From positions 707,253 through 771,252 of the forward strand of contig CANXME010000202.1 of assembly GCA_948144175.1 (NCBI GenBank): 64,000 nt of DNA. Direction: 5' to 3'. The notes under the pieces are model-generated. The model saw only the letters and a list, made by a program, of their open reading frames with translations. It made no database searches and had not been told where the DNA came from. Positions 29,280 to 40,984 of the stretch are shown here, one piece after another. Source of the stretch: Closterium sp. NIES-65 (lineage: Eukaryota; Streptophyta; Zygnematophyceae; Desmidiales; Closteriaceae). How positions within the stretch are numbered: position 1 is the stretch's first letter; each line of letters opens with the position of its first letter. A program made the position numbers and the translations under genes.

Positions 29280-30332
29280 TCTGTATGATGCACGATTCCA
29301 GCACAGTATATCACTCTGGCGCTTGGCCCACCGAGTAGCGCTACCCCACCACTCGCGCCACTGTGATCGCGTTGCCGTGCCCTGCGCCGCCCGCTGCAGC
29401 GCGCCCTGCTTTGCCTGCACGCCACCCGCTGCAGCGCGCTCTGCTGAGTCGCGCGCCGCCTGCTGCAGCGGGCCCTGCCCTGCCCGCGCGTCGCGTCGCC
29501 ACATCGCCCTACCCGCGCGTCGCGCCGCGCGCCCTGCCCTACCCGCGCGCCATGCTGCCGAATGCCCTGCCCTGCCCGCGCGCCGCGCTGCCACGCGCCC
29601 TGCCCTGCCCGCACCCCGCGCTGCCGCGCACCCTGCCCTGCCCGCGCGCCGCGCCGCTGCACGCCCTGCCCTTCCAGCGCGCCGCGCTGCCGCGTGCCCC
29701 TGCCCTGCCCGCGCGCCGTGCCAGGCGCCCTGCCTTACCCGCGCGCCGCGCCGCCGCGCACCCTGCCTTGCTCGTGCGCCCTGCCTGAGCGCCGCGCCCT
29801 GCTCTACCGCGCGCCCTGCCCTACCGTGCGTGCCTTGCCCTACCGCGCGCCGCTCACTCCTACTCGACTGCTAGTGCGCCTGACTAGTCTGCCCGCTATG
29901 GCCAATCTCAACGTTCTCACCTTCGATTCGGAGGGCCGCCCGATAGAGTTCAATGCGTGGCTAGACGATTTACAGCTGTTCCTACTGACACACTCTAAGG
30001 ACGGTACTTCGCTGTTTGACCTCACTTCTGGCGCCTCGCCCGCCCCTGACGCCACAGCTGATAGTGCGACTCGCTCATAGTGGCTTGCCCGTGACCCTGC
30101 TGCTCGCCTAGCCGTTAGCCAAACGCGCCCACTTTGGCCAGCATAAGACAGCTAGAGCACTGTACGACGCTATAGTCGCTCGTTACTCCTCCCCGGCCAC
30201 TACTGCTCTAGGCCGCCTTCTCCTGCCCTACCTATTCCTAGAGCTGTCCACCTTTGCCACTGTAGCCAACCTAGTCACTCACCTCCGCACTAGTGACACT
30301 CGCTACCTTGCTGTGCTCCCCGCCGGGTTAGG
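29280..30332 (+). mobile_element. Element F: 5' fragment of a copia element
   Basis: A GC-rich leader array (29370-29870, units like CGCGCCGCGCTGCCGCGC and CCCTGCCCTGCCCG) leads into a gag start at 29899. No LTR or primer site is found upstream, so the left end is lost. The right end joins minus-strand RT of element G at about 30332, giving a head-to-head chimera. Confidence 0.75.
29899..30330 (+). pseudogene. gag start of element F, truncated
   Basis: It begins MANLNVLTFDSEGRPIEFN, with 'WLDDLQLFLL', homologous to element A gag at 2084. In-frame TAG at about 30078 ('ATRS-stop-WLAR') sits where element A has Gln ('ARSQWQTR'). Later frame shifts occur before the junction at 30332. Confidence 0.75.
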
Positions 30333-31600
30333 TCTGGGCAAGTACAGTTCATCAGGTACATGAGACAACCCACCAGCTCAGGATATTGACCACTAGACTC
30401 AAATGGCTCATGCGAAGGTGGAGCCGTTAGCCCATGATCCATAGCAAGAGGGGTGGGCTGTACCAGGTCGTCAACATAGACCAGAAAAGAGAACGGGGTC
30501 GAGCCACGGTGGACGAACAGCAATGGGTCAAAAGACGACGGAAAGAAGTCAAGCACTACAAGAGTCATACGTAGCATGTCATGCCATTCGCAAGAATCCT
30601 GGCGCAGGCCATAGACCAATCGACGCAGCTGCCACTGGGTCCTAGGAGGGAAAGAGCCAGTGAAGCTAGGCGGACGATGCAGCCAGATCTACTTGTGTAG
30701 GCTCCCCTGTAGTAACGCTGTGGAGAAGTCCAAGGCGTGCAACTCGTAGTCGCGCTGAGCTGCTATATGCAGCAACACCAAAAGAGTGGTCATCTTTCGG
30801 GTGGGAGAGAAGGCTTGGAAGAAGTCTACCCCCTCGCGTTTACTAACGCTTCTCGCCGCATAGCGTGCCTTGAACACCTTGTAGAGCCACATGCCACTGA
30901 CGACGTTCGCCCTAGGTGGTGGGATAGCATCGACGTAGGTGCCTGTGGACCTATTAGATGCCATCTCTGCCTCCTCCGCTGCCATCCAATTTGAAGCCCA
31001 GGGTCCGGAGACTGCCTCGACGTGAGTGCGAGGGATCGGGATGTCAAGGGCATCTCGATCCCCCTCAGGGGCAAGCAGCATGGCGCAGAGATGAGGAACA
31101 ACGGCTGCAAGGAAACCAAGCTCGAACTGCATGTCCTCGAGGACCTCCAAGGGAAAGACAGGAGCACCCCTAGAGGATGGAGAACGAGCAAGGCCACACA
31201 CCAGGTGAGAGGCGTAGTCAAGGCGGTGGGAAGAGGCAAAGCAAGTGACAGTGGTAAAAAGAGCCGAGACAGACGACGGGAGGGCACTTGAGTGAGTGAC
31301 CAACATGGACAAAACATGGGAGACGACAAGACGGGAGGCATGGAGGTAGTTGGACAATGAGTTGTGAAACACAATGAGGGACGACGCGGAAGGAACGTGG
31401 TGGAAAGGTCCAAGGAGTGCAACTCGTAGTTGCGCTGGGCTGCAATATGCAGCAACACCCGAAGAGTAGTCATCTTCTGGATGGGAGCGAAGGTCTAGAA
31501 GAAGTCCACCCCCTCTCGCTGACTGAAGCCTCTTGCCACATAGCGTGCCTTGAACACTGGTGGTGATCCAGGCGGCCACTTCACCTTGTAGAGTCATCGA
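30333..31600 (-). pseudogene. Reverse transcriptase fragments (element G)
   Basis: 30290-30619 contains LVYVDDL followed directly by 'VQPTPLAMDHG'; the segment between the catalytic box and the thumb region is deleted compared with element C. 30689-31597 has 'RSTGTYVDAIPPPRANVVSGMW', 'SKREGVDFFQAFSP' and 'LHALDFSTALLQGSLH'. A TAG near 30692 splits the two. Confidence 0.78.
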
Positions 31601-32110
31601 CCACTGACGACGTTCGTCCCAGGTGGTGGGACTGCGTCGAGGTAAGTATCTGTGGACCTGTAAGATGCCATCTGTACCTCCTCAGCTGCTATCCAGTACG
31701 AGGCCCAAGGTCCCGAGACTGCCTCAGCGTGATTGCGAGGGATCGGGATGTCAAGAGCGTCTGGATCCCCCTCAAGGACAAGCAGCATGGTGTAGAGATG
31801 AGGAACAGAGGCCGCAAGGAAAACAAGCTCGAACTGCCTGTCCTCTAGGACCTCCAGGGGAAAGACAGGAACACCCCCAGAGGATGGAGAACGAGCAGAG
31901 CCACTCACCAAGTGAGTGGCGTAGTGAAGGCGGTGGGAAGAGGCAAAGTCAGCAAGAGTGATAACAAGTACTGAGACAGACGACAGGAGTGCAGTCGGGT
32001 GAGTGACCAACGCGGTCAAAACACAGGAGAGGTCAGGACGGGAGGCATGGAGGTAATCGGACAACGGGTCGTGAAGCACAGTGAGGGTCGAATCAGAAGG
32101 CTATGGAAGG
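30720..32110. repeat. Tandem duplication within element G pol
   Basis: Two copies of a segment of about 707 bp (30720-31400 and 31430-32110) each encode the end of the hinge and the start of RT. An example is the 'CCATCT...CCTC..CTGC.ATCCA' block at 30960 and 31668. They are clearly diverged, so the duplication is old. Confidence 0.75.
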
Positions 32111-32329
32111 ACTGAAGGAGGTGGAACACGAGAGCGGAGAACAAGGTAAAATGGGCCGTCTGCACGGTAACGAGACTGACGGGGCTCTAAAGACACAGCA
32201 TGATTGAGGGGAGAATGACGAGTCCACTGGGACGAGGAAAGGAACTGGACGGGGGGAACAAGAGGGGACAGTAGGAGACCACGAACCAAGCGTGCAGGTG
32301 CTGGGTCGGGCAGGTCGTGCAGTTGCAGT

Positions 32330-32800
32330 CACTGCTTCTCCGCCTCCTCTGGCGCTATGACGGTACCTGCCCCTGCTGCTGCTCCGGTGGCTCCTCCTCT
32401 GCCCTCGTGCTGCGGTAGTGACTCCTCCTCTACTCTCTCCTGGTATGTCTGTAGCTGCACCTGCTGCTGCACGCTGGAATCCTTCTCTACCCTCTCCTGG
32501 TGTGCCCGTGAATCCTCCTCTAGTCTCTTCTGTTGCGACTGCAACTACACCCGCCGCTGCACTCGTAACTCCTCCTCTACTCTCTCCTGCTGCGACTGCA
32601 AATGCACCTGCTGCTGCAGTCGTGACCTCTCCTCTGCTCTCTCCTGCTGCTGCTGTGGCTCCTCCTCTACTCTCTCCTGCTGCTGCGATTGAAACTCGTC
32701 CTGCTCCTGCTTCTGCTGCTGCTGCTGCTGGTTTGCCCTCTCAAACCGCTCACGCTCCCGCCTCTCCAACTGAAGGAGACACTGCGGGTCAAGAAACATA
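32330..32800 (-). repeat. Coding repeat: Gln/Glu-rich coiled coil in the element G hinge
   Basis: Minus-strand units of 50-60 bp encode 'QQERVEEE'-type heptad-like repeats with Gln runs, between integrase and RT. The region is split by a few stops. Such a charged coiled coil is unusual for a copia hinge, whose counterpart in element C is Gly/Ala-rich. Confidence 0.75.
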
Positions 32801-33084
32801 CAGTGCGTGGTGTAGGCGCCACAGTGCCTGTGACTCCAGCTCCAGCACCCCCAGAACCAGCACCTCCACCACCGACACCCCTAGGGGCCTCCAGTGCCTC
32901 CCGTAGGAACACCCCTATGCTCCACAGCAACCGTCCGCAGGGCCTCTAGCTGCCGTGTCCTCCACGGGAGTGACCTCCACGCCCACACCTCCTGCACCCC
33001 AAGAACCGACACCACCAGCTCCAGCAGCCCCAGCACCCTCACCCTCCGCAACTGCACCTCCTGCACCCCAAGACACGACAGGGA

Positions 33085-34180
33085 CTAGACGCTGCAAGGG
33101 GAACAACTGCGGAGTGATGTGCGACACATCTGACGAGGCAGGAGGCAAAGGGGGGAGGGTGGGGGGGGGGGGGGGGGGGGGGGCAACCAGGGCGAGTGGG
33201 GGGGGCTCAAGGGTGAGGAACGGCGGGGGGAAAAAGACCCCAATACCTTGGTGCTGGCGACTCCTGTAAGATATAGACTCGACGAACGTGACGTCCTAGG
33301 AACTGAAGAGCTCATAGGTGAGTGGGTCGTAGAACACCCAGCCGGCGGTGTCCAAAGGGAAGCCAAGAAAGACACAAGTATGGGTGCGCGGAGACAACTT
33401 GTTCACGCCAAGGGCGCGAACGTGAGCCAGAGAACCCCAGACGCGGAAGTGAGGTGCTACGCCCGGAGAACCTGTCCAATTGGAGACCAGCGTCACCCGT
33501 GGCCGTGCATCATTGGGCCACACGTTTAGCTGGTGCGTGGCGTAGCGGACTGCCTGAGGCCACAAGAACTAGGGGGCACCGGCATGGCACATGGAGGTCC
33601 GGGCAACCTCCATGACCAGGTGGATGCGTCGCTCGGCTATCCCGTTCTGCTTCGACGAGGCTGGTAGCGTGTAAGACTGGATGATCCCCCGACCTTGACA
33701 CCACCATGATCCGAGTGCAGGCGAGTGGAAGAAAACTCACCACCATGATCTGAGTGCAGGCGGAGCCTACAAAGGGTCTGGGCGCCACCTCTCGCTAGTA
33801 GCCACGGCTCAAGGACGGTAAGCACGTCGGCCTTCCGTTGCAAGGGGAAAACCTTGGTGTAGCGGGAGTAGTCGTCCACCACAATCAGGAAGTACTGCTC
33901 CTAACGTGGACCAAGGACCAGGAAGGGGCCCCGTACGTCCAAGTGCAGGGTATGGAAGGGAGCCATAGTCAGGGGGAACGAGGAGGAGTGAGGGGCAGCG
34001 CGCTGCCGACCCTCGACACAAGGAGTGCACGGCGGAGCAGGTGAGCGAGGAAGCGGGGCAAGCGAGACCTGAGACCAGACGGTGACGTACCATCCTACTG
34101 AGATGTGGGAATGACGGTTGACCTAGATGGTGGTTCCAGAGTACCGACGGGTGGGTGAGTGACCGACAGTCGCATGACAC
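33085..34180 (-). pseudogene. Integrase and pre-integrase region (element G)
   Basis: Three overlapping frames cover it. 'LWNHHLGQPSFPHLSRM' is the pre-integrase part. 'MVDDYSRYTKVFPLQRKADV' and 'LRLHSDHGGEFSS' belong to the core. 'AVRYATHQLNVWP' and 'VFLGFPLDTAGW' are the C-part. A short local duplication of 'LHSDHGG' (33700-33770) and several frame changes show decay. A 23-G run lies at 33161-33183. Confidence 0.78.
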
Positions 34181-34185
34181 AGCAG

Positions 34186-34559
34186 CTACCTGACCTCACT
34201 TGACCTGACCTGACCCAGTGTGGTGGGACCCTGTGTGTATTGAGTACAGACCAGAGCCCGCTCCCTGTGGAAAGTGGCCAGAGGCGCCCCAGTAGCACCG
34301 ACCGTGCAGGAGGCAACAGGCTCGTCCAATGGGAAATGAGTGACTATGCCTAGGTCGTGGAGGTGACAGACACCCGCCAGGTTCCTGGAGAACCCGGGGG
34401 TGTAGTAACCTATGAGAAACCCAAAGGGAGCCACCGGACACGGGAGAGTGGTGGTGCAGTGGGCAACTACAGGTCCCACGGAGGGGTCAGCCAAGGCGAC
34501 AGTGACTGGAGTGCGCAGTGGTGTGAGGTCAGTACAGTCGCGAAAGAAGCAGCTGGACG
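34186..34559 (-). pseudogene. Protease region (element G), split by G1
   Basis: 'CFFRDCTDLTPLRTPVTVALADPS' is split in the source by frame edges but recognisable. Across G1 the active-site motif reads L-D-S-R-A-S, so the Gly is replaced by Arg. The homologous site is D-S-G-A-S in element A. Confidence 0.72.
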
Positions 34560-35473
34560 TGCGGAGATAACTCTATCAACAGGAGCTAGACTACGGACTA
34601 GGCACGAGGAAGGAGGGACCTCTGCATTTATTCCTCACTCGTTCTCTAGCACATGTGAGTTCACAGGGCAAAGCTGCAAGAGTTTCACTAGCAAAAGTTG
34701 AGAACAATGATTCAGAATGATAGCATCAACATTGGCATGCAAGAACACATCAGACCTAGCAAAGCTGCTGGTCGACTTCCACCGCAGCACGGTCGACAGT
34801 GTGCCAACACGACATGGTCGACTGCGCTCCAGCAAAGCAAAGTTGCGGCTTGCCAATATTGCAAGTCCACGGTGTGCCAACGCTGCAGCAAGTCGGCTGC
34901 ACAGCGTTGCACCTGCAGGACAACGAAGCACCTGCTTCGCAGGTGCGCGCAGCTGGTTGGTGCGTCATTCCTCGTCACGGGCACAGCGCAGACGCCTTGC
35001 AGACTCCTCGCCAGCGACTGCACCTACCAGCCACGCCGACCTCGGGATTACCACTCCTGAGGTCGGCCTCGCAGAAACCACCTCGGCGACCTTCGCATGG
35101 TTCCGCAGAAGTCCGTCGCCCGGGTAACACGGTCGACTGAGGAACCAGATCGATGCCGTCAGGTCGGCGTCCTCCCTGGTCGACATCCCCTCGTCGACCA
35201 CTCCGGGACTAGGCCGCCGACTTCGTCAAGTCATCGGCCATCCAAGATCAGCGGCTTGAAGTCGGCGCCCTGTCAGGTCGACCCCGCCAGGTCGACCACC
35301 CCACCCTCGGCATCCTCCGAAGTCGGCGCCCCCGCAATGGCCTCTGCGCAAGTCGACCAACCTCGTCGACCAGCTCGCCCACTGCTGAAGGTCAGCTGCA
35401 CTCCACTGTACACCCGACTACACGGTCAGCTCCGCCCAAGCAGTTACAGGGCCTAACACAACTCCCATTGACA
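34560..35473 (+). mobile_element. G1: solo LTR of the element I family
   Basis: A 914-bp sequence starting TGCGGAGATAACTC and ending CCCATTGACA. The exact duplication GGACG is at 34555-34559 and 35474-35478. It is homologous to the LTRs of element I (41611-42698, 48116-49204), with many GTCGAC-containing segments. Element G protease coding continues across it. Confidence 0.9.
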
Positions 35474-35478
35474 GGACG

Positions 35479-35860
35479 CTCGAGAGTCTAGGGTAAAGGA
35501 AAGCTGTGTAGTCTGTTAGGTCGCACCCGAGTCAGCGACAAAGGCTGGTGCTAGACTAGTGGTAGCTGCAGCTCCTACACAAAGACGCTCAAAGGCGGCT
35601 AGGCTGGAGACAACACATGCAGCAAGACCAGAAATACAGGTCTCTACTCGTGCAGCAGGGAAAGCTCCTAGACCAGGTAGGTGAGCCTCAACTAGTGCAA
35701 CAGTGCACTGGCAAAGACGTGAGGTACAGTGCGGTGTAATAACATGAGGACCAAAACGCTCACGGTGGAGGTCATTGAGGTGACGGTAGCAGTGGGATGT
35801 AGAGTGGTCAGGACTCTAGCAGGTAGTGCCAGCACTGGAGCCTGTTAGGGCCCGGTACCC
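35479..35860 (-). pseudogene. gag C-terminal region of element G
   Basis: The minus strand reads 'CYRHLNDLHRERFGPHV', 'CTSRLCQCTVALVEAHL' and 'SFTLDSR' as the protease begins. Cys/His residues suggest the remains of a nucleocapsid region. The rest of gag is not found upstream, where minisatellites begin. Confidence 0.5.
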
Positions 35861-36019
35861 GCAGGGGCCGACGTCTCGCCCTCTGCTAGCTGAGCCACTA
35901 CTCGGGGCGCCACACTTTGGACCTACAGGTCCAAACTGCCGGGAGTGTTGCTGCCGGCCCTGCTACTGTAGAACCCAGTACACACCATTTGAGGAGCTAA
36001 AAATGGGTGGGTGCCTATA

Positions 36020-36960
36020 GGTGGGCCTAAGCTACTGCTGGTGCTACTGGCGGCAGCCTAACCTGCTGCCGGTTCTGCTGGGGGGCAGCCTAAGTTGCTA
36101 CTGGTTCTGCTGGTGGCAGCCTATGTTGCTGTTGGTTTTAGAAGGTGCAGCCTAAGTTGCTCCTGGTTTTACTGGGGGAAGACTAAGCTGCTACTGGTTC
36201 TGCTGGTGGCTTGCTAATCTGCTGCTGGTTCTACTAGTGGTAGCCTATTCTGCTGCTAGGTTTACAGCGGGCAGCCTAAGCTGCTACTGGTTTTGCTGGT
36301 GCCAGTCTAAGGTGCTGCTGGTTCTGCAGGTGGCAACCTAAGCTGCTCCTGGTTCTGCTAGTGGTAGTGTATGTTGCTGGTGGTTTAAGTAGGGGCAGCC
36401 TAAGCTGCTACTAGTTCTGTTTTGTGCAGTTCTATGATGTTTGTACGGCGTGGTTCACTGCGGTTCTGCACGTTTCTGTGCAGTACTGTGCGGTTCAATG
36501 CGGTTCTGTGCGGTTCCGTACTGTTCTGTGCAGTACTGCGTGGTTTAGTGCGATTTCGCGCGGTTCTATGCAGTTCTGTGCGGTACTACATGGTTTAGTG
36601 CGGTTTTGCGCGGTTCTGTGCGGTTGGGCGGCTGGTTGCGGCTGGGGCGGCTGGTGTTGGTTGGGGCGGTTGGTTTTGGCTGGTTTTGGGGCGGCTGGCT
36701 GAGGTGGCTGGTTTGGTTGGGGCGGCTGGCTGAGGTGGCTGGTTTGGCTGCCTGTTTTGGCTGGGGCGGCTGACTGCAGGTGAGGCAACGCGAACAGGAA
36801 GGGTGGCGGCTAGGGTTAAGGGAACGCGAATGGGTGGGGCGGTGGCTGACGGCTGAGACGGCGGGCTCGGTTTAAGGCAGCGGGAATGGGTGGGGCGGCA
36901 GGGGGACTGTGGGATAACATGGCCTGGGTGCAGGGCGGGTTGCGCGTGGGTCGACGCACG
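36020..36960. repeat. Minisatellite cluster
   Basis: Three adjacent arrays are present. 36030-36430 has units of about 34 bp (CTGCTACTGGTTCTGCTGGTGGCAGCCTA type, variable). 36430-36610 has 10-12-bp units (GCGGTTCTGT). 36610-36780 has GGGCGGCTGGTT units, trailing into GGAACGCGAATGGGTGGGG copies to 36960. They may be the leader of element G. No LTR or clear primer site follows. Confidence 0.75.
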
Positions 36961-38569
36961 GGCTGCTACGCGTAGGTCCGAGCGTGCAGCTGCGCGCGTT
37001 GTTGTGCAGGCCGTCACGCGCGGCTGCTCATGCGGCTGCGTGCGGCTGTGTCGCGAGAAAAGGTGAATGGAAAGCAAGTGTAGATATTGTATATCTGTAT
37101 AGTCCATTGAAGAAGTGAGTTCCGAGGAAGGGGGATGGGCAGGTGCAGGATAAGGTAAAACGTCGGCGGAAGGCAGCATGAGGGGAAAAGGGGGTGAGAT
37201 AGCTGGAAGGCGCAATTTGTTTTGTATGCGAATGCATGTTTTGTTTCCTTGCAGGTTGTATGCCCGAGCCAGCTGGGGTTACAGCCACAAGCTGTAGGAT
37301 CGGCAGGTGGATGGCTAAGTGCCAGTGGCAAGTGGCGAGGGAGGATGGCTCTTCGTCTCGATGAGGAGGCCACCACCTTGAAGGGAGCCTTGAGAAGTAG
37401 CAATAGGGGGAGGAGTGTAGGCAGGATATAGGGGGTACGGGCAATTGACATTGCATTGTTTGTATATTATGTGCTAATCTCATGAAATTGCAACAATCTG
37501 TGTGCGAGTGAGATCTCAGGCCAATACGAGCAATTAAGTAAGGGTTTTGTGACGTGAAGAGATGTGATTAAGCTAGGAGTGCTTATCACATACAAACAAT
37601 CTGTGGAGCGTTAGTATGCGGACCAGAGCTGGCATGGAGTAAGAGCTAGAACGGAAGGGTAAAGTTGGAAGTGACTTCTCGGGAGAAGGAAACGCAGACA
37701 TGCACCGGGGAACAGATACGCGCGAGGACGTGAAACATGGGCCGGGGCAAGAGCGGCCGGGGCCACCGGCGGAGGGGTCAGCGCCGACTGGGGCAGAGAA
37801 TAAAAATTCGCGATCGGAAGAGCAACCGATGCGAAGCGCAAGAGAGGAAGCAGAGCACGGCTCTTATCGGCGGAGCGCTTCATGGCAGGAAGAGTCGTCG
37901 GTACAACGCTGGAAGTATACTCTGCTGCCTAAAGTCAAAGTACCGAAACGCTGGAAGTTCGTATGCTTTTGATATTGGGTTGTGGTGACCATGGGAAGTT
38001 TTGGGGTTGACTCTATAAGGGGTATAGACTTTTGGGGGTTGGGAAATTCGTCAACATCACTGTAGATGCTGCCAAGTGGTTGGGAGGAGCCAAACCAGGT
38101 TGGCAAGTGTGGCCAAGTTGGGTAAGGTGGATGGCATGGGTCGGGAAAGTGACAAAAGTAAAAGTGGGAGGGGATATGATGTGCTTATGGGGTTTCCTTG
38201 GTTGGGGACTCCTTGGAGACCTCCGCTCTTGTCCTCCTCTTCCTTCTACCTGGTTTCTAGCTACTCTAATTCTCTTCTGTGAACTTGTGAGACAATTGTG
38301 ATTGAGTTAAGTTTCTACGGCAGCATACCCCCTAGTGCGCCGAAATCTATAACTCAATGTTTACTTCAGCTTTCTGTACGATTCAAATTGGGAATTGTAG
38401 CCACGGACTAGAGCTACAGCATATCCGAAATTGGTGAAGTTTCAACTCTGCAATTTTTGTCGACAACGTTTCTTGTGAGCGCGACTTTTCTGTTCAGAAA
38501 TTGAGTCCAACAATTTTGTCACATTTCGGCATCTAAGCTTCCTAGACTCCGTCCAAAGTCTCTAACAAG
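36961..38569. other. Region upstream of element H; probable 5' LTR with undefined start
   Basis: No gene is recognised. Because the element H primer site begins at 38570, the sequence ending in CTCTAACAAG should be its 5' LTR. The 3' LTR is lost, so the left boundary cannot be drawn. Short frames at 37222-38301 show no domain. Confidence 0.45.
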
Positions 38570-39325
38570 TGGTATCAGAGCAGATTAAGGACTTTGTGGA
38601 GAGTCTACTGAAGTGTGAGCTGCCAACATCCAAGATCGAAGCACTGAATTGCTCCAATTACGAGGAATGGAGCGGGCGGATGAGGAGCGTTTTCAAGCGC
38701 TACAAGCTGCTCAAACTTGCGATGGGAGAAGAAAAAATGCCCGAGGAAGGAGATGCTCGGGAGCGGTGGATCAACCGGAGCACGGTGTTGTTCAAACTCA
38801 TCTTGCAATCGGTCAACAAGGACATGTTCCTGCACATCAAGGACTTGGTTGAGTTGGACGACTCGGGGCTGAAGGCGTGGAAGCTACCGCGCGACATGAT
38901 TCAGCCCAACATGCTGCCGATGGTGATTGTGTTGGAGAAGGAGCTGGGTGCCCTCTCCATGCGATTGGGTGATGATGTGAAGCTAGTCCTTGACAAGATC
39001 AAGGACACCTATGCGAGGATGGCAGCGGCGGGCAGCAAGGTGTCGCAGATGCAGCAGTGCACCAAGATCATCTCGGTGCTTGACAACACATAGGACAACC
39101 TCATCCCCACCCTCAACGCTCAGCAGGACCAGTGGACACCTGAGTGGCTATGGCAGCAGATTCTGCAGGAGGATTTCCACAGGCGCCACACGGGAGGTGG
39201 TGCTGCCAACAAAACTGCTGAGGGGTATGGAGCTGCAGGTGGCAGTAGAGGAAGAGGGGGGTGGGAGAGGCCGAGGCCGCGGGAGAGGCTTTGGCAGAGG
39301 GAGAGGCCGAGGTGACTACAATTAG
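38569..39325 (+). pseudogene. gag of element H
   Basis: The first frame (to 39093) has 'IEALNCSNYEEWSGRMRSVF', a UBN2/DUF4219-type gag N-terminus, then helical capsid sequence. TAG at about 39091 lies where the K gag has Trp (ESW). 'WLWQQILQEDFHRRH' follows. After a frame shift a Gly/Arg-rich tail leads to the zinc knuckle, interrupted by TAG at 39323-39325. The ATG inside the primer site is not a credible start; a downstream start is likely. Confidence 0.78.
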
Positions 39326-39691
39326 GGGCATGGAAGCTCTGGTGGTAGGGGGAGCACTCGAATGGAGGGTGCCTGCTGGTATTGCAAGAAGGGTGGACAT
39401 TTATGGTTTAAATGTTTCAGCCGCCCTGAGGGATGGGCGCCTATAGGCATGAAGCCGCCAAGTGGTGAACGTGCACGAGGTGGTGCTGTGCAACGTTCAG
39501 GTGCACAAGGTGATGGTGCACAAGGTAAAGCTGACCCTGCGATGTTCCTCATGGTTGAGGATGTGAAAGGGAATGGGGATGATGTAGGTTCAGTTGGGAA
39601 GGTTGTGATGCACCCCCTCACTCACTGGGTGATCGATTCAGGTTGCACAAGCTTCATGACCCCACAGGCAGATTTGCTTGATGAGGTATAA
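39326..39691 (+). pseudogene. Zinc knuckle and protease (element H)
   Basis: The zinc knuckle is CWYCKKGGHLWFKC (C-x2-C-x4-H-x4-C) at about 39371-39412. The protease motif is WVIDSGCTSFMT at about 39628-39663, an intact D-S-G. The frame ends in TAA at 39689-39691 before 'PPGKIK'. Confidence 0.82.
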
Positions 39692-39712
39692 CCCCCTGGG
39701 AAGATCAAGTTA

Positions 39713-40984
39713 GTGGCTGCCGCCTCAAGTGCTTTGCTCCCTATGATTGGTGTGGGGAATGCCAAGGTGATGGGAGCCAAAGGGGAGCTTGTGGGGCTGG
39801 GGAATGTGCTGTTGGTTGAAGGTTTGTCCGCTAACCTTCTTTTTGTGCGCCGGCTCCAGAAGAGCAAGGCCAAAGTGACCTTCGGCCCAACCAGCTGCCG
39901 TACAAAGCTTGAGAAGCTATTGTTGTGGGATCTGGAGGAGAAGACCAGGTGCATCAAGGATCTGTGGCAGTTGCCTATCATCCCTTGGAATGGGAAACCA
40001 CCAGCAACGGCAATGGCAACGGCAGCGGCAGTGGCTAAAGCAGCTACGGGAGGAGAGGAGACTGCACCAACCGCTGGGGCCCTGGATGCAGTCAATAAGG
40101 TGCAGAAGCCACATAGTGAGGTGCTTGCTAGTGTGGATGCAACTGCTGCATGGGCAAAGGCTTCATCCGGGAGTGGTAAGGCCGATTTGGAGATGTGGTA
40201 CGAGAGGCTGTGTCATGTAAACTTTCCTATGCTGCAGAAGTTGGTCAAGGATGGGAGCTTGAAGGGGTTGGAGGTGAAGGGGGTAGCGAAGGAGATTGGG
40301 AGCTGCCCTACATGCCTTGAGACCAAATTCACAAAGTTTCCCTTCAGCAGCAGCACCGGACCAGCCAATGCTCCACTCGCACTTGTGCACATGGACATGG
40401 TGGACCCCACGAGGGCCCCTTCTCTCTCGGGCAGCCACTACTTCTTGACCATTGTGGATGACCACACGCGTGCGGTGTGGGTATACCCTCTGAAGACTAA
40501 GGGGGAGGTGGCAGCGGCTGTTCATAAGGAGTGGATGTTGAGAGCACAAAGGGTGAGTGGACACAAGGTGAAGGTGATTCGCACTGACAACGGGGGAGAA
40601 TTTATTGGCGCTGATTTTGAGGCGGTGCTGAAGATGGGGATCGAGCATCAGCTCACGGTGCCCAACAACCCTCAGCAGAACGGCGTGGCTGAGCGGTTCA
40701 ACGGGACCCTGCAGGAAGGTGCTCGCACACTTCTTGGGTGTGCAGGCCTGCCGGATCCGTTTTGGGTGACTGCACTACGGCAGGTCGCTCTTGTGAAAAA
40801 ACGGGTGTTGGCGACTGTGGGGGACAAGCATTGGGTCCCCTACACCAAGTGGTATGGGAGTGCGCCAGCAGTCAAGATGCTGAGAGCCTTTGGGTGCATG
40901 GTGGTGTTTCATGTGCCGAAGGAGAAGAGGGGAAAATTGGAGGCTTTTGGTAGATGGGGTGTGCACTTGGGGCTTTCTAAGTAA
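39713..40984 (+). CDS. Pre-integrase domain and integrase (element H)
   Basis: A 423-codon open frame, frame-continuous with the protease apart from the TAA. The pre-integrase zinc motif is 'MWYERLCHVNFPMLQKLV ... CPTCLE'. The core acidic residues are in 'LVHMDMVDPT', 'VIRTDNGGEFIG' and 'NGVAERFNGTLQE'. 'MLRAFGCMVVFHVPKEKRGKL' is the C-terminal motif. It ends with TAA before 'HKGWL', which continues the usual copia sequence, so the stop is internal to the original polyprotein. Confidence 0.87.
   Translation: MAAASSALLPMIGVGNAKVMGAKGELVGLGNVLLVEGLSANLLFVRRLQKSKAKVTFGPTSCRTKLEKLLLWDLEEKTRCIKDLWQLPIIPWNGKPPATAMATAAAVAKAATGGEETAPTAGALDAVNKVQKPHSEVLASVDATAAWAKASSGSGKADLEMWYERLCHVNFPMLQKLVKDGSLKGLEVKGVAKEIGSCPTCLETKFTKFPFSSSTGPANAPLALVHMDMVDPTRAPSLSGSHYFLTIVDDHTRAVWVYPLKTKGEVAAAVHKEWMLRAQRVSGHKVKVIRTDNGGEFIGADFEAVLKMGIEHQLTVPNNPQQNGVAERFNGTLQEGARTLLGCAGLPDPFWVTALRQVALVKKRVLATVGDKHWVPYTKWYGSAPAVKMLRAFGCMVVFHVPKEKRGKLEAFGRWGVHLGLSK

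Larger units (their letters stand above)
30333..36010 (-). mobile_element. Element G: rearranged copia element
   Basis: Going right (5'-ward on the minus strand): an RT C-fragment, an internal deletion, RT N-part, a tandem duplication of hinge plus RT N-part, a Gln/Glu-rich hinge, integrase, protease, solo LTR G1, then a gag tail to about 35850. The 3' LTR and RNase H are missing at the junction with F. It is the same lineage as A and C. Confidence 0.8.

Noticed and set aside
36020..36430. Regularly repeated units resembling a CRISPR array
   Set aside because: Units are adjacent with variable length and no unique spacers, and the context is eukaryotic retroelement DNA. It is a minisatellite.
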